DNA of 64,000 nucleotides from Streptomyces halobius (GCF_023277745.1 NZ_CP086322.1:7998001-8062000); one strand, 5' to 3'; counted from the stretch's first letter, positions 1-10,420 are shown. Numbers and translations: made by a program. Notes: a model not told the origin generated them from the letters alone.

Positions 1-125
1 AACTTGCCCTCCAACGGCTGCGCTGCCTGTACCAACTGGTGGATCAACGTCCCCAGCTCCGTGCTCGACCCCTGCGACTTCGACCTCAGGGTTGCAAGCG
101 TCTGCGCTCCCATATCGAACTTCAT
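1..125 (-). CDS. WXG100-family (ESAT-6-like) protein, N-terminal part
   Basis: The minus strand from the ATG at 125-123 reads MKFDMGAQTLATLRSKSQGS and continues in an amphipathic, Gln/Ser/Leu-rich helix to the window edge. This resembles the first helix of small WXG100 substrates of type VII secretion systems, which fold as helical hairpins and are exported as dimers. The Trp-x-Gly turn would lie beyond the window, so the family call rests on the helix character and on being the last visible gene of a T7SS operon. The gene is cut by the window boundary. It is transcribed in the same direction as eccC and eccD. Confidence 0.6.
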   Translation of the reverse strand, partial: MKFDMGAQTLATLRSKSQGSSTELGTLIHQLVQAAQPLEGK

Positions 126-312
126 CGGGTTCCCCCACCGGACTTGACGATCAAATGTACGGTCATGCCTATCAACTGCGGATCATTGCTGCAATCCGCA
201 TTCCCAATGCTATGACGAAGGTGTGACAGCGGCTCAGTGTCGTCTGCGTCCCCTGGCCACCGCGCTGTGTTTGGTACGGAGGCCACAGGTCGGCCCCCCG
301 GTCCGGGAGCTC

Positions 313-1731
313 TCAGGCGCCTTTCAGATGTCGCATTAGGCGCTCGAAGTCCTGCCAGCCCGACAGGTCCAACGGGTCGCCCGGCAGCGGGTAGTACATC
401 GCAGGGCGGGTTTTCGGGCCGAGGGGGACAGGCGGCTGGGACAGCGGCGTGTTCCGGGCGCGGTCGCCGGGTATCTGACGGACCTCCTCCGCGCCGAGCA
501 CGAAGGCCAGCGGGACACCGGGTCCCTCGAAGCGGGGCGGCACCGCCAGGTCCCGGCGGGCTTTGCGGACCTGGACGAGCATCGACACAAGGCGGTGGCG
601 GGTGGCGAGCACCTCCGCGGCCCTGGGCAAGGAGTCCACCGGCGGCTCCTCGTCGGGGCCGTAGCCGAACATCAGCGTGACGTACTTCTCCACGCCCGCC
701 TTCGTCCGGCTGACGCGCACCGTGGCAAGGCCCGGCTTCTCCGGGCTGCCGACTACCACGAACCAGGTCGGCTCGGGCGCCCTCTCGTAGGCGATGTCGG
801 TCATCTGGCGCAGTGACCAGGGGAGGTTGGCGGGCTCGGCGGTACCCCAGCCGGCCGGGGGCTCGCCGGTCAGTTCGCGCCATATCGACTCCAGTGCGCC
901 GCCAAGGACCAGACGCTCGTCTGCGGGGTGGGCCGTGCGGAACGTCACAGCGAGCTGACGCTCTCCGGTGTCCGTGACTTCCTGGTAGGAGGCGGCCACC
1001 GGGGTGCGGGGGTCGTCAGCGGTCGCGTCGGCCGCCGCTACCGGTGCGAACATGCCGTCCTGCCAGCGCAGTACGGCTCCGGACTGTCCGTCGTAGTAGC
1101 CGTCCCGCTCGTCGCGTACGACCCAGCGGCAGGGCCAGTTGCTCAGGCTGTGGAGTACGGCCGGGGAGAGTGTGGTTCCCGGTGGGGTGACGATCTGCAG
1201 GCCCAGTTCGGCGCCTGCGGCGGTGCGGAATGCGTCCTGGAGCCAGGCTGTCATGGCGACCACCGGGCGGTCCTGGATGATGACGGCGACCTTGTCGGTG
1301 AGAACGTCGACGGCGGGCTGGTCGGCGGCGGGCGTGGGCGCGATGCTCATACCGTCGGTCTTCACCACGGCCAGGGACTGCGCGGCCTGTGGCGGCCAGG
1401 CGGAGCCATCGGCCAAAGCGGCCAGCCGGGCCGCGAAGGTACCCGCGAGGCGTTCGGCTTCTTCGACACCGGTGGTGGCGCGGGCCTCGGTCCACCAGTA
1501 CGGAACCGGCGGCTCCGTGGCTCCCAGCAGTCGCTTGGCCTCGCCGGCGACTTGCACGAGCAGTGGTGACTCGACGGATACCAGTGGTCGGCCCTCGTCG
1601 TCGCACAGGCGCATGACGGCACCTTCGCCTGCGGTGTCGACCAGCTTGTCGGGGCCTCCGGAGAGCAGGCCCGCGAGCATGGTCGATGGGCCGGGCATGC
1701 GCTGGGTGAGGGCGATGACGTCCTTGGTCAT
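313..1731 (-). CDS. T7SS-associated DUF6177-like protein
   Basis: A 472-residue soluble protein starting MTKDVIALTQRMPGP. The ATG at 1731 is preferred over one 10 codons upstream because AAGGA lies about 9 bases before it. No signal peptide or membrane segment is visible. I recall proteins of this type (DUF6177) next to EccC in Streptomyces T7SS clusters; their biochemical role is unknown to me. It lies 82 bp downstream of eccC on the same strand and upstream of a WXG100 gene, so it may help with substrate handling or be an accessory of the secretion ATPase. The family name is tentative; that it is a coding gene is clear from codon structure over its whole length. Confidence 0.6.
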   Translation of the reverse strand: MTKDVIALTQRMPGPSTMLAGLLSGGPDKLVDTAGEGAVMRLCDDEGRPLVSVESPLLVQVAGEAKRLLGATEPPVPYWWTEARATTGVEEAERLAGTFAARLAALADGSAWPPQAAQSLAVVKTDGMSIAPTPAADQPAVDVLTDKVAVIIQDRPVVAMTAWLQDAFRTAAGAELGLQIVTPPGTTLSPAVLHSLSNWPCRWVVRDERDGYYDGQSGAVLRWQDGMFAPVAAADATADDPRTPVAASYQEVTDTGERQLAVTFRTAHPADERLVLGGALESIWRELTGEPPAGWGTAEPANLPWSLRQMTDIAYERAPEPTWFVVVGSPEKPGLATVRVSRTKAGVEKYVTLMFGYGPDEEPPVDSLPRAAEVLATRHRLVSMLVQVRKARRDLAVPPRFEGPGVPLAFVLGAEEVRQIPGDRARNTPLSQPPVPLGPKTRPAMYYPLPGDPLDLSGWQDFERLMRHLKGA

Positions 1732-1813
1732 GGGTCGTCGGTCCTTCGTCGTTCGTGGCATGGAAGCCGTACGTGTCGTGAAGCTGGCGTGTGCGGAAGC
1801 GGTCGCCAGTGGG

Positions 1814-4800
1814 TCACTGCGGGGAGAACACAGTCTGGATCAGGCGGTTGGGCGTGCCCCTGCGGATGAGGACACCGCGGCCCGGCGGCTGCTGGGAGGC
1901 GTACACCCCGGGGAACAGCTGGCCTTCGCCGCGGTCACCTGCCATGAGGAGGGCTGAGGATCCCGTCTCGCGCAGGCCCTGGACGAGGGGTTCGTAGATG
2001 CCGCGGGAGGCGCCTGCGACGCGGCGCGTCAGGACGAAGTGCAGGCCGATGTCGACCGCGGAGGGGATGTAGGGCAGGAAGGGGGCCAGGGGTTCCTGGC
2101 CGGCGGTGGTGAGCACGTCGTAGTCGTCGACGAGGACGACGATCCGCGGTCCGCCGCCCCAACTGCCCTGCTCCAGATCCTGGAGGCCGGCGGCATCATC
2201 GGGCAGCCGCTGCTCCAGCACGGTGGCGATACCGGTGGCTAGGCCCGCGCACAGCTTGGCGTTGTACGCGTAGCCGCCGTTGAACTCCTTGGGGATCGCG
2301 CCGCGCAGGCTTCGTCGGGGGTCCATGACGGCGAAGACCAGCTCGTCCTCGCTGTAACGCTCGATGAGGGCGTGGGCGATGGTCTTAAGGAGGTTGGTCT
2401 TGCCGCATTCGCTGTCGCCCATGATCAGCAGATGCTGGTCATGCTGGAACAGGTCGAGCAGCACGGGTTCGAGCCTCGTTTGGTCCAGGCCGATTGGTAC
2501 TCGCTGGGGTTCGGCGGCTGGGCCTGGCAGGAGGTGGGGCTCCAGGACGTGTGGCAGCACGCGTACCGGCTGGGCGACCTCGCCGCTCCAGGTGGCGCGA
2601 ACCGTCTTGGCTGCTCGCTCCAGGACCGCGCCGAGGTCTGCGGTGTCGGCGAGGGAGTCCGTGCGGGGAAGTGCGACCTGCGCGAAGAGTTTGCTGTCAG
2701 TCAGGACGCGGCCGGGCTCGTCGGGCGAGAGGGTCTTGGCGAGGTTGTGGTCGATGCTGGATTCACTGGGGTCGTTGAGCCGTAGCTCGATTCGGGTGCC
2801 GAAGTTCGACTGGACGGCGATACGGACGTCGTTCCAGCGGAGCATGCTCGCGACGACGTGGATGCCGTAACCGCTGCCGCGTTTGAGGATGTCGGCGATG
2901 TCGTCGTCGAGGTCCTCGAAGTCGTCGCGCAGTGCGCCGAAGCCGTCGATGACGAGGACGATCTCGGCGCCAGCTGCGGCAGCCGGCCCGCGGCGTGGAG
3001 GGTACGCAGCTGCTCGACGGAGTCGATGCCGTGCTGGCGGAAGAGGTCCTCCCGGGCGGCGAGCATGGTGCGTACTTCGTCGACGGTGCGGGCGGCGCGT
3101 TCGCGGTCGGCGCGGCCTGCGATGCCGCCGACGTGTGGCAGCCCCGACAGGGCAGCCAGTCCTCCGCCGACCAGATCGAGGCCGTAGACACCGACCTCCT
3201 GCGGGGTATGGGTCAGCGCGAGGGAGAGGACGAGGGTGCGCAGGAGGGTGGTCTTGCCGGACTGGGGGCCGCCGATGACGGCGGCGTGGCCGCCCGCCAC
3301 TGTCAGGTCGAGGTACCACTGGCCCTGCCACTGCCTGGCCGGATCGTCGAGCAGACCGAGCGGGACCTCCAGCGGGCCGCGCCGCTGGGAGAGTTGGACA
3401 CCGCGCGGGCCGACGTCCAGGGGGCCTGCGACCGTGTCCAGGGCTATCGCATCGGGCAGCGGGGGTAGCCAGATGCGGCGCACCGGACCGGCAGCGTGGG
3501 TCAGCTGCTCGACCATGACGCCCAGCTCGGTCGGCCCCATCTCGCGGCGCCGCACCGTAGGCTCCTGCGCGTGCGCATCCTCCTCCGCGGAACGGGTGTT
3601 GAGGGCGTCATAGGGGAGAGCGAGCGGCCCGCTGTCCTCGTCCTCCGGGCGTTGCACGGGGCCGCGGTAGGCGCCCGAGACATAGCTTGCCTTGAAGCGG
3701 TCGTAGTGGCTGGTGTCGACCTTGAGGTAGCCGAATCCCGGCAGGGGCGGCAGGTGGAAGGCGTCCGTGGTGTCCAGGACCGTACGGGATTCATCGGCGG
3801 AGAAAGTCCGCAGGCCCAGCCGGTAGGACAGGTAGGTGTCCAGACCCTTGAGCTTGCCGCCCTCGATGCGCTGACTGGACAGCAGCAGATGCACCCCAAT
3901 CGAGCGGCCGATACGACCAATGGACAAAAACAGGTCGATGAAGTCCGGCTTGGCGGTGAGCAGCTCGCCGAACTCGTCGATGACGACGAACAGATGCGGC
4001 AGCGCCTCCAGATCGGGACGTTTCTCGGCGCGTAGCGCGGCGTAGTCACCGATGTCGGCGATGTTGCCCGCGTCCTTGAGGACCTGCTGGCGGCGCTTGA
4101 CCTCACCGGCCAGCGAGGCGTGGACGCGCTCGACCAGGCCGGCCTGGTTCTCCAGGTTGGTGATGACACCGGCGACGTGCGGCAGGTCGGCGAATGGCGC
4201 GAAGGTCGCACCGCCCTTGTAGTCGATGAGGACCAGGGCGAGATCCCCGGGCGGGTGGGTGGCCACCAGGGCGAGGACGAGGGTGCGCAGGAGTTCCGAC
4301 TTCCCGGAGCCGGTTGCGCCCACACACAGGCCATGCGGGCCCATGCCGAGCTCGGAGGACTCCTTCAGGTCCAGCAACACCGGCTCGTGGGAGTCGTTGA
4401 TGCCGATGGGGACGCGCAGGAAGGCACGTTCGCCGCGCGGCGCCCACAGGCGCGACACGTCAAGCTGCGCCATGTCGTCGATGCCGAGCAGCTCGGCGAA
4501 GTCGACCGGTCCGGTCAGGGGGGCGTCCGCCAGCGACTCGGCGGACAGACGCAGCGGCGCCAGCATCCGGGCCAGGCCCTCGGCGAACGCGGTGCCGACC
4601 TCATCCACGGTGCCGTGGGCGCTGACCGGCTCCTGCTCGCGCAGGTCCTCGATGACCACCTTGTCGCCGTCGACGGTGATCCGGACGCTGATCTGCCCTG
4701 GCTCTTGGACCCGCTGTTCGAGCAGGTGCAGGACACTGACCCCCATCTCCCGTAGCCCGACCGCCTCGTCGGGACGCGGCAGGTCCACGGCGTCTTCTCC

Positions 4801-5784
4801 GTGGCCGTCGGCGACCACGAGCAGCCGGGACGTCATCGACAGCGCGTCATTGCCGGACAGGCCACGCCGCACCTCGGCCGCATAGGAGGCACGGCGGCGC
4901 AGTTCAGGGCCGAGCTGCCGGGCCAGCTGGGGCGCGGAGGGGGCGATACGGCGGGCGGCGACGGGCCCGTCGAACTGCTCTGTGTCGAGCAGATGCGGCA
5001 TCCACTTGGCCCACTCCCATTCCGTGAGCCGATCCCCAGGCACCGCGAGCCCCACTGCCACGTCATCGGGGGCATGCAGGGCAGCAGCCTGGATGAGCAA
5101 GGCGCGCACAACGCGCAGACAGTCCTCGCGAGGGCCGATGACGCTGACATTGCCGACGCGGTCAAGCGGAACGGTAAGGGGGAGTTCGGTTCCGGTGCGG
5201 AAGCGCGCCATCAGCGCCGACGCCTCATTGAGCATGAAACGGTCAGGCGGAGTAAGAACTGACGACCCCTGCTCGGCGATCTGCAGATCCCGTACGGGCA
5301 TCTCGCCAGTACCGACCCGCACACGCAGGAAGTCGCCATCGACCCGGCGGCGCTCCCATAGGCGAGCCGGATCACGCACGATGTCATAGAGAGCGGGAGG
5401 CGGCGGGTTGAGGACATCGGCGCGCTCGCGCCGCTCGCGTTCCTCGGCAGCGAGCTCCTCGCGCAAGTCCTCTAGATAGGCGAGGTACGCCTCGCGTTGG
5501 GTGCGGCGGGTGCGCTGGGCCTTGCCGCGCTGCGAGAAGACGAGGACGACGGAGCCGATGACGGTGACGACGAGGATGATCGCGCCGAGCGCGGCGAACT
5601 GACTGTTGCGCACTACCGTCATCATCACCACGGACGACATGACACCGGCGACCGGCAGCAGCGACATCGCGATGTTGCCCGCCTTCCCCTCGGGGAGGTT
5701 GGGCGGGGCCTCGATGACGCGCGCCTCGGAGGCGGCCGGAGGACGGGTGGTCCGGGCCGGGCGGTGTATCAGTCGGGTACTCAT
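1814..5784 (-). pseudogene. eccC: EccC, FtsK/SpoIIIE-type T7SS ATPase, with a frameshift
   Basis: EccC is the membrane-bound motor of type VII secretion. The 5' frame starts MSTRLIHRPARTT, has hydrophobic segments near residues 40-85, and carries Walker A motifs GATGSGKSE (about residue 490) and GGPQSGKTT (about 840). The frame is lost at about 2966-2973, just before the Walker B strand of the second ATPase domain. Translation resumes in another frame as EIVLVIDGFG and runs through a third, divergent Walker A (GDSECGKTN) to the stop at 1814. Adding one base gives a continuous protein of about 1,320 residues with the three ATPase domains expected of EccC. It lies 35 bp downstream of the ParA-like gene. 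The lesion is either a real inactivation or a sequencing error; everything around it looks conserved. Confidence 0.9.
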
Positions 5785-5819
5785 CGTCGTCCGTCATTCA
5801 CGATCGGGCTCGGCATCGG

Positions 5820-6998
5820 TCAGTGACGCTTCTGGGAGAGGGAGAGCTGGAAAACGTCCGCGGCGAGGCGGGCAGCGGCTTCCCTGGTCGGGTGAGCCAG
5901 CAACTCCGTATGGACTGCGCCACCGGCCGCCAAATGCCGGTCATACGGCAGAACCTGGACGCTTGCCCCGGTGGACTTGAGCCCCTGGGCAGCTGCGTCA
6001 AGATCGAGCCCGGAGTTGGGCACCAATTCGGTGAGCACGACGACCGTGCCGGCGATCACATGCCGGGGGAGCCCCTGCATCCACTGCAGCACCGCATACG
6101 TACTGGTGACGCCCTCCGGCGTGGCGGGCGCGGTCAGAACACGGCCATGCGCGGCGGCGAGCGCGACCCGCGCGACCTCGGCGGGCAACGTCTCGCAGTC
6201 GATGATCATCACACCGAAGTAGCGGCGCAGCGCCACCACGGCCCGCTCATACGCCCGACTGTCCAGCATCACACCGATCTGCCCCTGGCTCGCAGGCAGC
6301 AACCAGGCATTGTCGGGAAGCTGGACGAGATAGCCGGTGACATCGAGCAGCGACATGTCCGCCTTGACGATGTCCGCGATATCGCTGGTCGTCCAGCGCC
6401 GGCTCCCGGCGCCGAGCCGCAGCGGCAGCGAGCCGAGCGCCGGATCGGCCTCCAAGAACAGGACCGGATCCTGCCGGTAGTGCGCATACGTGGTTCCCAG
6501 CAGCGCGGCAACAGTCGACTTGCCGGACCCGCCCCGGATGGAGGTGATGGCGATCTGCCGACCCGTCGTCACCGGCTGCTGCAGCACCGCAGCGGTGCGG
6601 GTGATCTCGGCGACCTCGCGCGCGGCTGACGAGGAGAGCGTACGGCGCAGGGCACGTGTGGCACGCGCCGCGAAGGACTCGCCGTGCCGCGGCTTGCTGC
6701 GTAGCGCACCCGCCAGGCCCTCGTCCACCACAGGGCGGGAGCCGGGAGCGCTCTGGGGCTGAGGACCCGGGGCATACGCGGCCGGGGCCTGCTGCTCCTG
6801 CCCCTGATACGGGTAGCCGGCCTGCTGTGGCGCGCCACCGCCATGTGCGGCGTCCGGCGTCTGGGTGCCCTGCGAAGACAGCTCCGGACGCGACGCGGAG
6901 GCGCTGTAAGCCTGCCCACTGGGGCCCTGAGCCCCCTGCTGGGCGCCGCTCCTCAGGTCGCGCAGCACATCACCCTGCCAGCCGTCTCCGTTCGGCAT
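5820..6998 (-). CDS. ParA/MinD-like ATPase of the T7SS cluster
   Basis: A 392-residue protein with a Gln/Pro/Ala-rich disordered N-terminus (about residues 1-115) and a C-terminal SIMIBI-class ATPase domain. The P-loop reads IRGGSGKSTVAALLG, and FLEADPALGSLPLRLG and IIDCETLPAEVA follow in the expected order for Walker A' and B regions. Such MinD-like proteins (EspI-like) are known in actinobacterial ESX loci and are thought to regulate or position the apparatus. A good ribosome site (GAGGAG) precedes the ATG by 5 bases. It sits between eccD (62 bp upstream) and eccC (35 bp downstream), so it is almost certainly co-transcribed with both. Confidence 0.8.
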   Translation of the reverse strand: MPNGDGWQGDVLRDLRSGAQQGAQGPSGQAYSASASRPELSSQGTQTPDAAHGGGAPQQAGYPYQGQEQQAPAAYAPGPQPQSAPGSRPVVDEGLAGALRSKPRHGESFAARATRALRRTLSSSAAREVAEITRTAAVLQQPVTTGRQIAITSIRGGSGKSTVAALLGTTYAHYRQDPVLFLEADPALGSLPLRLGAGSRRWTTSDIADIVKADMSLLDVTGYLVQLPDNAWLLPASQGQIGVMLDSRAYERAVVALRRYFGVMIIDCETLPAEVARVALAAAHGRVLTAPATPEGVTSTYAVLQWMQGLPRHVIAGTVVVLTELVPNSGLDLDAAAQGLKSTGASVQVLPYDRHLAAGGAVHTELLAHPTREAAARLAADVFQLSLSQKRH

Positions 6999-7060
6999 AC
7001 CCGCTCCTCACCCCCAACCTGCTGCCCCGCCCGGAGCGCCGGCACATCGACTCAGAACTG

Positions 7061-8416
7061 TCAGAACTGGTTGAGCAACTGCCCATACACACCGAACACA
7101 CCAAAGGCGAGCGGGAAGAGCCCCACCATGCCGACGGACTCGACCAGATCGCCCATGCGCCGCAGCCGCACCTGCACATGCTCGGGCACCTGCACCGCCA
7201 AAACGACCAACGGCAGCACCGCGGCCGCACACAGCACAGCCAGCGGTCCGACACCCTCCGCATGCTCCGTCCACCACATCACCAGGCGCACCACAAGGCA
7301 CGCCGCGGCAGCCAAGAGCGCAACAACCTCAGCGACCAGCGGGAACGCTCGCGCTCTCGACACCAGCACCACGACAACGAGCGCCGCCAGCACCACGGTC
7401 CATACGGTCGGCGTCTCGGCCAGCGTGAGCAGCCAGCCAGCGCCGGCTGCCGATACCGCAGTGACGATCGTCGAGAGGGCAAGGCCGCGGTGCGTCGCCG
7501 CAAGCGCAGTGCCCACCTGGTGACGGCTGACAGAGACGCCGCCCGAGCGGCTGTCATCGAGCGCGGTGAGCCCCGACGCCATCAGAGCCAGCCGCGGCAG
7601 CACACCGAGCACCACCAAAGAGAAGACCGCCATCACGGCACCGAGCCGGGCCGGATCCCCCTGAACCGCGGCAACCGCCTGCCACACAATGGCGAACACG
7701 GCAGTGGTCACCGCACCAACCAGCCCACCCTTGCCCAGCGGAGAGAAGTACCCAAGGAACACAAGCGCCACGACCAGCGCGCCCGCCACGGCAGCGAGCC
7801 GCGCGGTGCCCGGCCAGCCGAACGCATCGGCAGCCGTCCACGCCGCCAGAACACCAAGCCCGCCAGCAGCGACCAAGAGCGCGGTCGCCAGCCCCCGATT
7901 TCCCTTCCCAACCTTGGCGACGAGCGCACCGGCCGCCAGGAGCACAGGCGATACAGCTGACAGCGCACCGACCAGGGCGCCCAGCGGGAACTCACGGCGG
8001 CCGAGCAGCGCGGCGATCACGGCGAAGGCGACGGTCGCCACCCCCGCACTGGCCCGGCGCGCAGCAGGACGCCAGCGCCAAGCCCGCAAGTCGAGGTCGT
8101 CAGCCACCTGGTCCGTGACGTCGTGCACAACGGGAGCCGGCGGCGCAGAATGCGTCGTCACGAGCCGGAGCACAGCGCCGTCAGATATCCCCGCTGACGC
8201 CAGCGTGCTGTCGTGCGGCAGGACAGATCCGTCAGACGTCATCAACTGCCGAGCTACCGGCCGCGATCCGGTCCGATCACCCAGCAACGGCAGGACATCT
8301 GGAATCAGCTGCCCTATCGGCGTATCGGAGAGCAGGACGACATCGGCCCGGCGCCGCTCGCCGACCAACGTCACTCGGCTCAGTTGCGCCCGGGAACTCA
8401 CTGCTCTACTCACCAC
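7061..8416 (-). CDS. eccD: EccD, T7SS membrane channel component
   Basis: A 451-residue protein. Residues 1-100 form a ubiquitin-like YukD domain (LSRVTLVGERRRADVVLLSD, then IGQLIPDVLPLLGD). The rest has about ten to eleven hydrophobic helices, for example ASAGVATVAFAVIAALLG. That is the EccD architecture, in which the soluble domain contacts EccC and the helices form the membrane vestibule. The start is a GTG at 8416, or the adjacent GTG at 8413; both overlap the stop of a tiny upstream reading frame (8410-8469), suggesting translational coupling. It is followed at 62 bp by the ParA-like gene. Confidence 0.88.
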   Translation of the reverse strand: MVSRAVSSRAQLSRVTLVGERRRADVVLLSDTPIGQLIPDVLPLLGDRTGSRPVARQLMTSDGSVLPHDSTLASAGISDGAVLRLVTTHSAPPAPVVHDVTDQVADDLDLRAWRWRPAARRASAGVATVAFAVIAALLGRREFPLGALVGALSAVSPVLLAAGALVAKVGKGNRGLATALLVAAGGLGVLAAWTAADAFGWPGTARLAAVAGALVVALVFLGYFSPLGKGGLVGAVTTAVFAIVWQAVAAVQGDPARLGAVMAVFSLVVLGVLPRLALMASGLTALDDSRSGGVSVSRHQVGTALAATHRGLALSTIVTAVSAAGAGWLLTLAETPTVWTVVLAALVVVVLVSRARAFPLVAEVVALLAAAACLVVRLVMWWTEHAEGVGPLAVLCAAAVLPLVVLAVQVPEHVQVRLRRMGDLVESVGMVGLFPLAFGVFGVYGQLLNQF

Positions 8417-8469
8417 TTACCGGAACCTATCATCGCGGTGTTGACGAACTCCTTGGCCAAGCTGGACAT
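8410..8469 (-). CDS. possible 19-residue leader ORF overlapping eccD start
   Basis: A short frame starts at the ATG at 8469-8467, preceded by GGTGGAAGC, and encodes MSSLAKEFVNTAMIGSGKW. Its TGA (8412-8410) overlaps the tandem GTG start codons of eccD. The overlap geometry suits translational coupling of a small peptide to EccD, but a frame this short can arise by chance. No family is recognised. Confidence 0.35.
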   Translation of the reverse strand: MSSLAKEFVNTAMIGSGKW

Positions 8470-8576
8470 GCTTCCACCCTGGCCCCGGGTCAGGGAACCC
8501 TCTTCCCGCCACGGGGAGCTCTTCGCGCATTCCCCAGGAATGCCGCACACTCTGTCCGAATCCGATCCGCGAACTT

Positions 8577-8870
8577 CTAGGATTTCGCCGACCTCGTCGG
8601 TTGCTCGTACTGCTGCACCTGACGCTGCTGCCTCTCCTGCTCAGCCTTCTGCGTCGCCAGCGTGTGCTGTAGGAACGACCACCCCACGCACCCCGCGCAC
8701 AGGACAGCCGTGATCGCGATCCCCGCGAAAACCTTCCCCAGCCGCTCGTCCGCAGTGCGACGCCCCCGCTGTGCACCGAACAACAGGGCATCCCGCAACC
8801 TGCGTCGGCGAACTGCCACCGACTCCAGCAGCTGACTGTCGTAATCCCGCACCATTTCCTCGCCCGTCAC
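8577..8870 (-). CDS. small single-span membrane protein at head of T7SS operon
   Basis: About 97 residues from a GTG at 8870 (VTGEEMVRDYDSQLLESVAV); the in-frame ATG at 8855 is an alternative start. A basic cytoplasmic stretch (RRRRLRDALLFGAQRGRRT) is followed by one membrane helix (VFAGIAITAVLCAGCVGWSF) and a polar Gln/Lys/Glu-rich tail. This layout (cytoplasmic basic region, one helix, extracytoplasmic coil) fits an accessory membrane component of the secretion machinery, but I cannot name the family. It is the first gene of the minus-strand T7SS run, 160 bp upstream of eccD. Confidence 0.55.
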   Translation of the reverse strand: MTGEEMVRDYDSQLLESVAVRRRRLRDALLFGAQRGRRTADERLGKVFAGIAITAVLCAGCVGWSFLQHTLATQKAEQERQQRQVQQYEQPTRSAKS

Positions 8871-9270
8871 CTCAGTCGCCCGCCGCCTCAGCCACGGCGG
8901 ATGAACCCTGACCACCGGTGGCCACGCGTCGACCGTCACCCCGAGGTCTCCAGCATGATGGCGCACTTTCGAGTCTTCCGCCGCGCAGTCGGCTCGCCGA
9001 GCACACGGTCCTCCCGGGACAGCGGCCAGTTGATCGCTCCGCCCCACACGCGGAAGCTGTCGGCTACGGCCTGGCCACAGATCCCGCGCAGGGACGTCCT
9101 GCCTTGTCCCGCTGCGCATTATGCGTGGCGTGAGTAACGGCCTCGACCAGTACGACCTCCATCCAGCACTCTGCCGCCAGACCATCAACTCCTCGTGGGC
9201 ATCTGTTCCTGTCTCGGCTGGTCAACCAAAGGTGATGCGACGGCCGTAATGAGAACTACCCTTGCGGCTT
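8871..9270. other. gene-free stretch between T7SS and restriction gene
   Basis: About 400 bp separating the divergent T7SS operon and the plus-strand nuclease gene. No convincing frame, repeat or structural RNA is seen. It presumably holds both promoters; I could not identify clear -10/-35 boxes. Confidence 0.4.
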
Positions 9271-10191
9271 ATGGATTGGCTTGATCGGGTAGCGAAGCTG
9301 AGACGGTGGACGAACAACGACGTCCGGGCTCCGCACAAGCCGTTGCTGCTGCTGTACGCCCTCGGCAGCTATCAACGGGATGCCGACAGCGAACTGCGGT
9401 ACAGCGCGGTTGAGGATGAGCTCAAGCGATTGCTTGCCGAGTACGGACCATCGCACCCGACGACGCCCGCATACCCCTTCCACCACCTCGCCAGCGATGG
9501 AGTGTGGGAGGTCAGGACCGACCAGGGGCCGGGGAGCCCCGGCAGCGGAGTCCGGGTCCTTCGCTCCAGCGGAGCCATCGGCCGGCTTGCGCCCGGCCTG
9601 CGGGCTGCGCTCGCAGTCGAGCCGTCGCTGCTGGGTCGGCTCGTCAGAGTGCTGCTGGACACCCACTTCCCGCCGTCCCTGCACGTGGATCTGTGCGAAG
9701 CCGTCGGTCTCGACATGGAGCTTGCCGAGACCGGGGCCGTTAACGGCGCGGAGGTCGCAGCCCGACGGCAACGTGATCGACGGATGCGTGAACTCATACT
9801 CACCGCCTATGAGTTCCAGTGTGCGTTCTGTGGTTACGACGGGGCGCTCGGCGCAAGCACGGTCGGGCTGGAGGCCGCGCATGTGCGCTGGTGGTCACAC
9901 GACGGGCCGGACGAGGTCGACAACGGCCTGTGCCTGTGCTCGCTGCACCACAAGCTCTTCGACAAAGGGGTCATGGGCCTCGGAGGCGACCACCGCATCC
10001 TTGTCTCCCAACGTTTCGTTGGCCGTAGCTCGGCCAGCCGACAGCACGTGCTTGCCCTCGCTGGCCGGCCGGTCATCGGCCCGCAGCCGGGCGTCCCACC
10101 GGTCGCGAGACAACACCGCGAGTGGCACGTTCGGCAGGTCTTCCACGGCAAACCCCGGACACCCGTGGGCAGGCCCGTGCACCCCACGTGA
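9271..10191 (+). CDS. Phosphorothioate-DNA-binding HNH restriction endonuclease (type IV, ScoMcrA/SprMcrA-like)
   Basis: A 306-residue protein (MDWLDRVAKLRRW). The N-terminal region has RAPHKPLLLLYALG and YPFHHLASDGVWEV, characteristic of the sulfur-binding domain that recognises phosphorothioate (Dnd-modified) DNA. The C-terminal third is an HNH nuclease: CAFCGYDG, then LEAAHVRWWSHDGPD, then CSLHHKLFDKG, with paired cysteines and the catalytic histidine. This is the shorter McrA architecture in which the protein cleaves invading phosphorothioated DNA. The ATG at 9271 is preferred over a TTG three codons upstream. No dnd modification genes lie nearby, as expected for a type IV enzyme. It sits next to an integrase and attachment-like site, consistent with a defence gene carried by a mobile element. 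Confidence 0.82.
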   Translation: MDWLDRVAKLRRWTNNDVRAPHKPLLLLYALGSYQRDADSELRYSAVEDELKRLLAEYGPSHPTTPAYPFHHLASDGVWEVRTDQGPGSPGSGVRVLRSSGAIGRLAPGLRAALAVEPSLLGRLVRVLLDTHFPPSLHVDLCEAVGLDMELAETGAVNGAEVAARRQRDRRMRELILTAYEFQCAFCGYDGALGASTVGLEAAHVRWWSHDGPDEVDNGLCLCSLHHKLFDKGVMGLGGDHRILVSQRFVGRSSASRQHVLALAGRPVIGPQPGVPPVARQHREWHVRQVFHGKPRTPVGRPVHPT

Positions 10192-10420
10192 CAGGAGGTT
10201 CACCATGCCTGAGCGGACGGCAGCACATGCCGGTTCGCACGAGATCGTGGACCACGTCACAACGCTCTGACCTGCGTCATCAAGCAGCTGATAGCCGCAC
10301 CAGCCAACACGATCACCCCACGATTCGTGGCACCGGTCTCAGGCCCGGATTCCGCCAGGGCGATGGGGCGATCAAGACGTTCCCAACGGGCTGTCGATCA
10401 CGCTGGCGACGCAGTTTTCC
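10192..10420. other. gene-free DNA flanking the attachment region
   Basis: No reading frame with convincing codon structure. It leads into the phased GGGGACTT repeats and the att-like site. Confidence 0.35.
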
